A stretch of DNA of 62,254 bases. Source: CAYQDF01 sp964416175 (GTDB taxonomy: Bacteria; Chloroflexota; Anaerolineae; Anaerolineales; UBA4823). The stretch covers positions 1 to 62,254 of the forward strand of contig CAYQDF010000009.1 in the NCBI GenBank assembly GCA_964416175.1, written 5' to 3'. Positions 59,095 to 62,254 of the stretch are shown here, in pieces. Under the pieces are notes generated by a model. That model ran no database searches and was not told where the DNA came from. It saw nothing but the letters and a program-made list of their open reading frames with translations. The first letter of the stretch is position 1. The number at the start of each line of letters is the position of its first letter. Position numbers and translations under genes: made by a program.

Positions 59095-60397
59095 CCGCCC
59101 CCTCCTCGCCATCCTCCTTGGGTAGGCCGGTTGGAAGATAAACGCCAAGCACACGGTTGCCAGCCCGGAGGTACTTCTGGGCTATCTGTTGCACGTCCTG
59201 GGGTGTGACAGCAGCCAGGCGTTCCAGGTAATTCATGAACCAAGCGTAAGTGGCGAACATCTCGGCATAGCCCATCCAGAATGCCTGGTTGGTGATGCTC
59301 TCGCTCCCGTAGGCAAAGAGAGCTCGGGCCTGCTTGACCGCGCGCGCCACTTCCGCTTCTGGCGGTGGTGCATCCTGCAGCCGTTTGATTTCGTCATCCA
59401 GCGCTGTGATCACCTGCGCAGCACTGGCATTCGGATGAACCGTAACCACGATGTTGTGGAGATAAGGGTCGATGGTCGCAGTCAGGCCTCCCGAGACACT
59501 TACTGCCAGCTCCTTTTCCACCAATGCCCTGTAAAGCCGGGAAGTCTTGTTCGAAATCCCGGCGCTGAAGAGGTTCAAATTAGACGGACCTGTAAGCAGG
59601 CTGTCCGTGACGAGGTAGGGGAAGAAATCCGGGTCTCTGGCCGCGGGTGCGTGGTAAGCAGCGTTGACATAGGTCGTCTCCCCTGGACCTTCGACAGAGA
59701 GGCGCCGTTCGCCAGGCTGCCTGGGTTCAGGGCGTGCCTGGGTGACGCGGGGCGTCCCGCCAGGTAGCTTCCCAAAGTACTCAGCGATCCGCCCCAGCAT
59801 TTCATCTTTGATGAAATCGCCAGCAACAGTCAGTACAGCATTCGCCGGGACGTAAAAATCCCGGTAGTGCTGGTAGAGGTCATCCCGCGTCATCGTCTGG
59901 AGGTCGATCAGATCGCCGATCACCTCGTGGTGGTAGGAATGCACTCGAAAGGCTGCCGCCTGGACTTCTTCACCCAGCAGGAACAGCGGATTGTTTTCAT
60001 TCCCCTGGCGCTCGGAGATGATCACCGTGCGCTCGGATTCGACGTCTTCTGGTTTAAAGAGGCTGTTTTGCAGCCGGTCAGCCTCGAGGTCCAGGGCCAG
60101 ATTGATCTTCTCTGCAGGCATGGTCTCGAAATATGTCGTCCAATCGAGGAATGTCATCGCGTTGCGGTAGCCTCCCTCCCGCGCGACTGCCTTATCAATC
60201 CATTCCGCCGGGTAACGCTCGGTACCTTTGAACTGCATGTGCTCGGTCCAGTGCGAGATGCCCGTTCTGCCGGGGCGCTCATCGCGTGATCCGACCCGCA
60301 GCCACAACCAAAGGCTGATGATCGGCGCTGTGTGAATCTCCTTAAGCAGCACCTTCAACCCGTTGTCCAGTTGAATTGATTGAACAGAATCCTCCAT
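59084..60397 (-). CDS. M16-family zinc metallopeptidase (active subunit)
   Basis: The 437-residue protein carries the inverted zinc motif HxxEH (GISHWTEHMQFKGTERYP) and the third-ligand region ESERTVIISERQGNENNP. It should cleave peptides inside a clam-shell chamber with the inactive partner encoded immediately downstream. No signal peptide is visible, so both are probably cytosolic. The ATG at 60397 lies 11 bases after a clear -10 box, with a weak GAGAAC between. Confidence 0.94.
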   Translation of the reverse strand: MEDSVQSIQLDNGLKVLLKEIHTAPIISLWLWLRVGSRDERPGRTGISHWTEHMQFKGTERYPAEWIDKAVAREGGYRNAMTFLDWTTYFETMPAEKINLALDLEADRLQNSLFKPEDVESERTVIISERQGNENNPLFLLGEEVQAAAFRVHSYHHEVIGDLIDLQTMTRDDLYQHYRDFYVPANAVLTVAGDFIKDEMLGRIAEYFGKLPGGTPRVTQARPEPRQPGERRLSVEGPGETTYVNAAYHAPAARDPDFFPYLVTDSLLTGPSNLNLFSAGISNKTSRLYRALVEKELAVSVSGGLTATIDPYLHNIVVTVHPNASAAQVITALDDEIKRLQDAPPPEAEVARAVKQARALFAYGSESITNQAFWMGYAEMFATYAWFMNYLERLAAVTPQDVQQIAQKYLRAGNRVLGVYLPTGLPKEDGEEGADEK

Positions 60398-60407
60398 AAT
60401 GTTCTCT

Positions 60408-60436
60408 ACTATAGCATAAGCGAGAATTTTGAGCAA
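60408..60436 (-). promoter_or_regulatory. promoter of the M16 gene pair
   Basis: The minus strand has TTGCTC (60436-60431), a 17-base spacer and TATAGT (60413-60408). The expected start lies a few bases before the ATG at 60397, giving a very short leader. Confidence 0.6.
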
Positions 60437-60457
60437 CGAAATCAATTTATAATTGGC

Positions 60458-60486
60458 TTGTGAAAAATTTCTCCCCGGGCTATAAT
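60458..60486 (+). promoter_or_regulatory. promoter of the FAD-dependent reductase gene
   Basis: TTGTGA (60458-60463), a 17-base spacer and perfect TATAAT (60481-60486). The -10 sits in the loop of the palindrome CCGGG...CCCGG. A leader of about 60 bases follows, holding a hairpin. Confidence 0.65.
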
Positions 60487-60503
60487 CCCGGTGAAGGATA
60501 AAC

Positions 60504-60524
60504 GACGGCTGAGGGCCGTCTTTT
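60504..60524 (+). promoter_or_regulatory. terminator-like hairpin in the 5' leader of the reductase gene
   Basis: GACGGC and GCCGTC form a six-base-pair stem around a five-base loop (TGAGG), followed by TTTT. It lies between promoter and start codon. The short U-run makes it a weak intrinsic terminator, so attenuation or a simple RNA-stability role are both possible. I do not recognise a known riboswitch. Confidence 0.5.
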
Positions 60525-60552
60525 CATGCTCACGAGGGAGGGCGTTCTATCG

Positions 60553-61911
60553 ATGAATGAACGAAGCAAGCACCTCTGCGCCGTGATCGGCGCTGGCCCC
60601 GCCGGCCTTTTCGCAGCCAAAGAGCTGGCCAACGCCGGTGTGCACGTCGTCTTATTCAATCGGGATATCAAACCAGGGGGGCTTGCGGAATATGGCATCT
60701 ACCCTTCGAAGCACAAAATGAAAGAAGGGCTACGTAAACAGTTCCGCCAGATTCTCGAGCTGCCGAATATTGAATACTACGGGAATGTGGTGATCGGTCA
60801 GAAGGGCGATTTGACCCTGATGGAGCTGCGCGCGCTGGGCTTCCAGGCGCTGCTGGTCACCGTCGGTGCCCAGGGGACCAAGTGGCTCGGATTGCCGGGT
60901 GAAGACCTCGTCGGCGTTTATCATGCCAAAGATCTGGTCTACCATTACAACCGGCTGCCTCCCTTCAGTACACGAAACTTCGAGATCGGGAAGCGGGTGG
61001 CTGTCATCGGAGTCGGCAACGTGATGCTCGACATCGCGCACTGGCTGATCCGCGAGCTCAAGGTTGATGAGGTGATCGCCGTGGCGCGCCGGGGACCGGC
61101 GGAAGTCAAATTCACCAGGAAAGAAATGGAAACCGTTGCCCGCAACCTGGACCTGGATGCGCTGGATGCAGAATTTGTCCGGATCGCGCCGGTCATGCGG
61201 GCTGTCGGGCAGGATGTGAACGCTGCCCGGGCTTTCTTCCTCTCCGCCTTGCCGAAAGCCCTTGAGCCGGTATCGAATACACGGTTCCGATTCGAATTCC
61301 TGGCCTCACCCAGCCGGATCATCGGCGGCGAGCGCGGCGTCGTGCGCGGCCTAGAGGTGGAAGACACCACCCTTGTCCCCGATGGCGCCGATACCAAGGC
61401 GAAACGCCTCGGCACAAAGCGGATCATCCCGGTCGATACCGTCATTTTCTGCATCGGCGACCGGGTCGACGAAAATTTTGGGCTTCCAATCCGCTGGAAT
61501 GAATTCGTCAAGAACCCCGAACCAAAGTTTCCTGTGGATGGCTTATCCTTCGAAGCCTTCGATCCCGACCTCAACCGACCCGTCGACCGCGTCTTCGTTG
61601 CCGGGTGGTCACGCGAAGCCAGCAGCGGCCTCGTCGGGGTCGCCCGCAAGGACGGAGAACTGGGCGCGAACGCGGTGCTCCAGTTCCTGCAGACCCAACC
61701 CCCGCTGATAAATTTCGACCGCATCCTCGAGGATATACACGCCCGCCTGAGCCGGCTGGGGAAGCACATCGTCTCCAAAAGCGAATGGCGGCGGCTGGAA
61801 GCAATCGAACAGGCGCAGGCGGAGCGCCGGGGCCTGGAAGAGTTCAAATTCGGCTCGAACGAAGAGATGCTGGCAGCCCTCGCCAGCGCAGCTGAAGAAC
61901 CGGTGGGATAA
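60553..61911 (+). CDS. FAD-dependent ferredoxin-NADP reductase-like protein (FprA/adrenodoxin reductase type)
   Basis: The 452-residue flavoprotein has the FAD loop AVIGAGPAGLFAAKELA, GGLAEYGIYPSKHKM, and the NADP domain VAVIGVGNVMLDIAHWL with VARRGPAEVKFTRKE. A C-terminal VFVAGWSREASSGLVGVAR closes the FAD site. It transfers electrons between NAD(P)H and ferredoxin-like partners. The C-terminal 70 residues are an extra helical tail. The ATG at 60553 is preferred to 60526, since GGGAGG lies nearer to it. Confidence 0.9.
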   Translation: MNERSKHLCAVIGAGPAGLFAAKELANAGVHVVLFNRDIKPGGLAEYGIYPSKHKMKEGLRKQFRQILELPNIEYYGNVVIGQKGDLTLMELRALGFQALLVTVGAQGTKWLGLPGEDLVGVYHAKDLVYHYNRLPPFSTRNFEIGKRVAVIGVGNVMLDIAHWLIRELKVDEVIAVARRGPAEVKFTRKEMETVARNLDLDALDAEFVRIAPVMRAVGQDVNAARAFFLSALPKALEPVSNTRFRFEFLASPSRIIGGERGVVRGLEVEDTTLVPDGADTKAKRLGTKRIIPVDTVIFCIGDRVDENFGLPIRWNEFVKNPEPKFPVDGLSFEAFDPDLNRPVDRVFVAGWSREASSGLVGVARKDGELGANAVLQFLQTQPPLINFDRILEDIHARLSRLGKHIVSKSEWRRLEAIEQAQAERRGLEEFKFGSNEEMLAALASAAEEPVG

Positions 61912-61932
61912 AACTGCCAGTGTAATAAATCG

Positions 61933-61980
61933 GACCTTCTCTCGTTAATATAGGTAGGAATCTGGTAAGAGAGGAAGGTC
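61933..61980 (+). promoter_or_regulatory. hairpin that can sequester the ribosome site of the next small gene
   Basis: GACCTT-CTCTC (61933-61943) can pair with GAGAG-G-AAGGTC (61969-61980) with a single bulged G. The downstream arm contains the GAGGAAGG ribosome site of the TTG-start small gene. Closing the stem would hide that site, so translation may be controlled. A trans factor is not identified. Confidence 0.55.
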
Positions 61981-61985
61981 AGGAT

Positions 61986-62162
61986 TTGCGACGAATTGTC
62001 CAGCTGTTGATTTTTATCTTTGCTTTCACCTGGTTAGGTCTGTGGGCCGCCTCATCTGCTGTCCAGGATGACCTTCCCACCGGCCTGATCTGGGCCTTGC
62101 TCTCCCTGGGCGTGTGGTGGTTAATGGGCAGCGCCAACCGGGAAGACCAGCGAAACCGTTGA
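61986..62162 (+). CDS. small two-helix membrane protein, TTG start
   Basis: The 58-residue frame starts on TTG seven bases after GAGGAAGG. It encodes two hydrophobic helices (LLIFIFAFTWLGLWA and GLIWALLSLGVWWLMG) and a polar C-terminus (SANREDQRNR). The hairpin around the ribosome site and the good spacing support it as real. I do not recognise a family. Confidence 0.6.
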   Translation: MRRIVQLLIFIFAFTWLGLWAASSAVQDDLPTGLIWALLSLGVWWLMGSANREDQRNR

Positions 62163-62184
62163 GCATCTGCTCCTGCTGGCTAAC

Positions 62185-62254
62185 TTAGATCGCCTGGGTG
62201 GGGAATGGCATCTCGATCTTCTTCGCTTTATATGCTTTCTTGATCGCTGCCAAC
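62185..62254 (-). CDS. probable MscS-family channel, 3' end only
   Basis: The last 22 codons of a minus-strand gene run off the window edge. They read AAIKKAYKAKKIEMPFPTQ then AI and a stop. The pattern AIKKAxxxxxIxxPFPTQ matches the C-terminal end of MscS-type mechanosensitive channels. The rest lies outside, so this is tentative. Confidence 0.5.
   Translation of the reverse strand, partial: LAAIKKAYKAKKIEMPFPTQAI

Noticed and set aside
60504..60552. Known riboswitch class in the reductase leader
   Set aside because: Only one short stem is visible and no conserved aptamer core that I recognise.
1..62254. CRISPR array, rRNA or tRNA genes, prophage, complete insertion sequence
   Set aside because: I saw no regularly spaced repeats, no tRNA-like cloverleaf and no transposase reading frame on either strand; a covariance-model scan was not possible.

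Overview
The window reads as ordinary chromosome of a Chloroflexota bacterium, most likely class Anaerolineae, from a draft or metagenome assembly. The evidence is moderately high GC, a family mix typical of that class (LysM/M23 envelope proteins, SHOCT-like/DUF4097 cluster, bactofilin, paired M16 peptidases, penicillin acylase, AarF kinase, 7TM sensors), and a 10-N scaffold gap at 15885-15894. The affiliation is inferred from gene content only. I found no rRNA, tRNA, CRISPR, prophage or intact insertion sequence.

Layout. 99-3032 (minus): a five-gene envelope-stress-like operon behind a good sigma-70 promoter; four genes carry the same short helical module. 3190-7929 (minus): three tandem paralogous LysM-M23 proteins. 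8234-13327 (plus): formiminotransferase-cyclodeaminase, a CapA-like lipoprotein, dCTP deaminase, an aminotransferase. 13349-22630 (minus): ComEA-like, S1 protein, 7TM sensor, GNAT, membrane protein, purine nucleoside phosphorylase, a tyrosine-recombinase-fold protein that has lost its catalytic residues, threonine aldolase, RluD-type synthase, LspA. 22689-25186 (plus): a PilB-like/GAF/PP2C fusion and a small helical protein.

25190-43498 is a long minus-strand run. Its core is GTP cyclohydrolase II, a RibD reductase domain without deaminase, a zinc-type dehydrogenase, an ABC-2 exporter, a PTPS/QueD-fold protein with Glu in place of the catalytic Cys, a GT4 glycosyltransferase, a methyltransferase and an AarF kinase, preceded by a CDP-alcohol phosphatidyltransferase and a flippase-like membrane protein. 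No riboflavin synthase, lumazine synthase or RibD deaminase is present. This is the best candidate here for an undescribed pathway: a GTP-derived pyrimidine or pterin that is reduced, glycosylated or methylated and possibly exported. That reading is inference. A second ABC system, an endonuclease/phosphatase protein and an ECF sigma/anti-sigma pair follow upstream.

43489-62254: a decayed molybdopterin oxidoreductase; SDR and enoyl-CoA hydratase; bactofilin; FabI; 3-methyladenine glycosylase divergent from GuaB; an epimerase divergent from a probably leaderless metalloprotease gene; NUDIX; a DsbA-cyclophilin fusion lipoprotein; DedA; a VOC protein convergent with penicillin acylase; AcpS; two M16 peptidases; a ferredoxin-NADP reductase-like flavoprotein; a small TTG-start membrane protein; and the 3' tip of a probable MscS channel. 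Palindromic intergenic elements lie at 26925-27038, 41540-41581 and 49131-49148.
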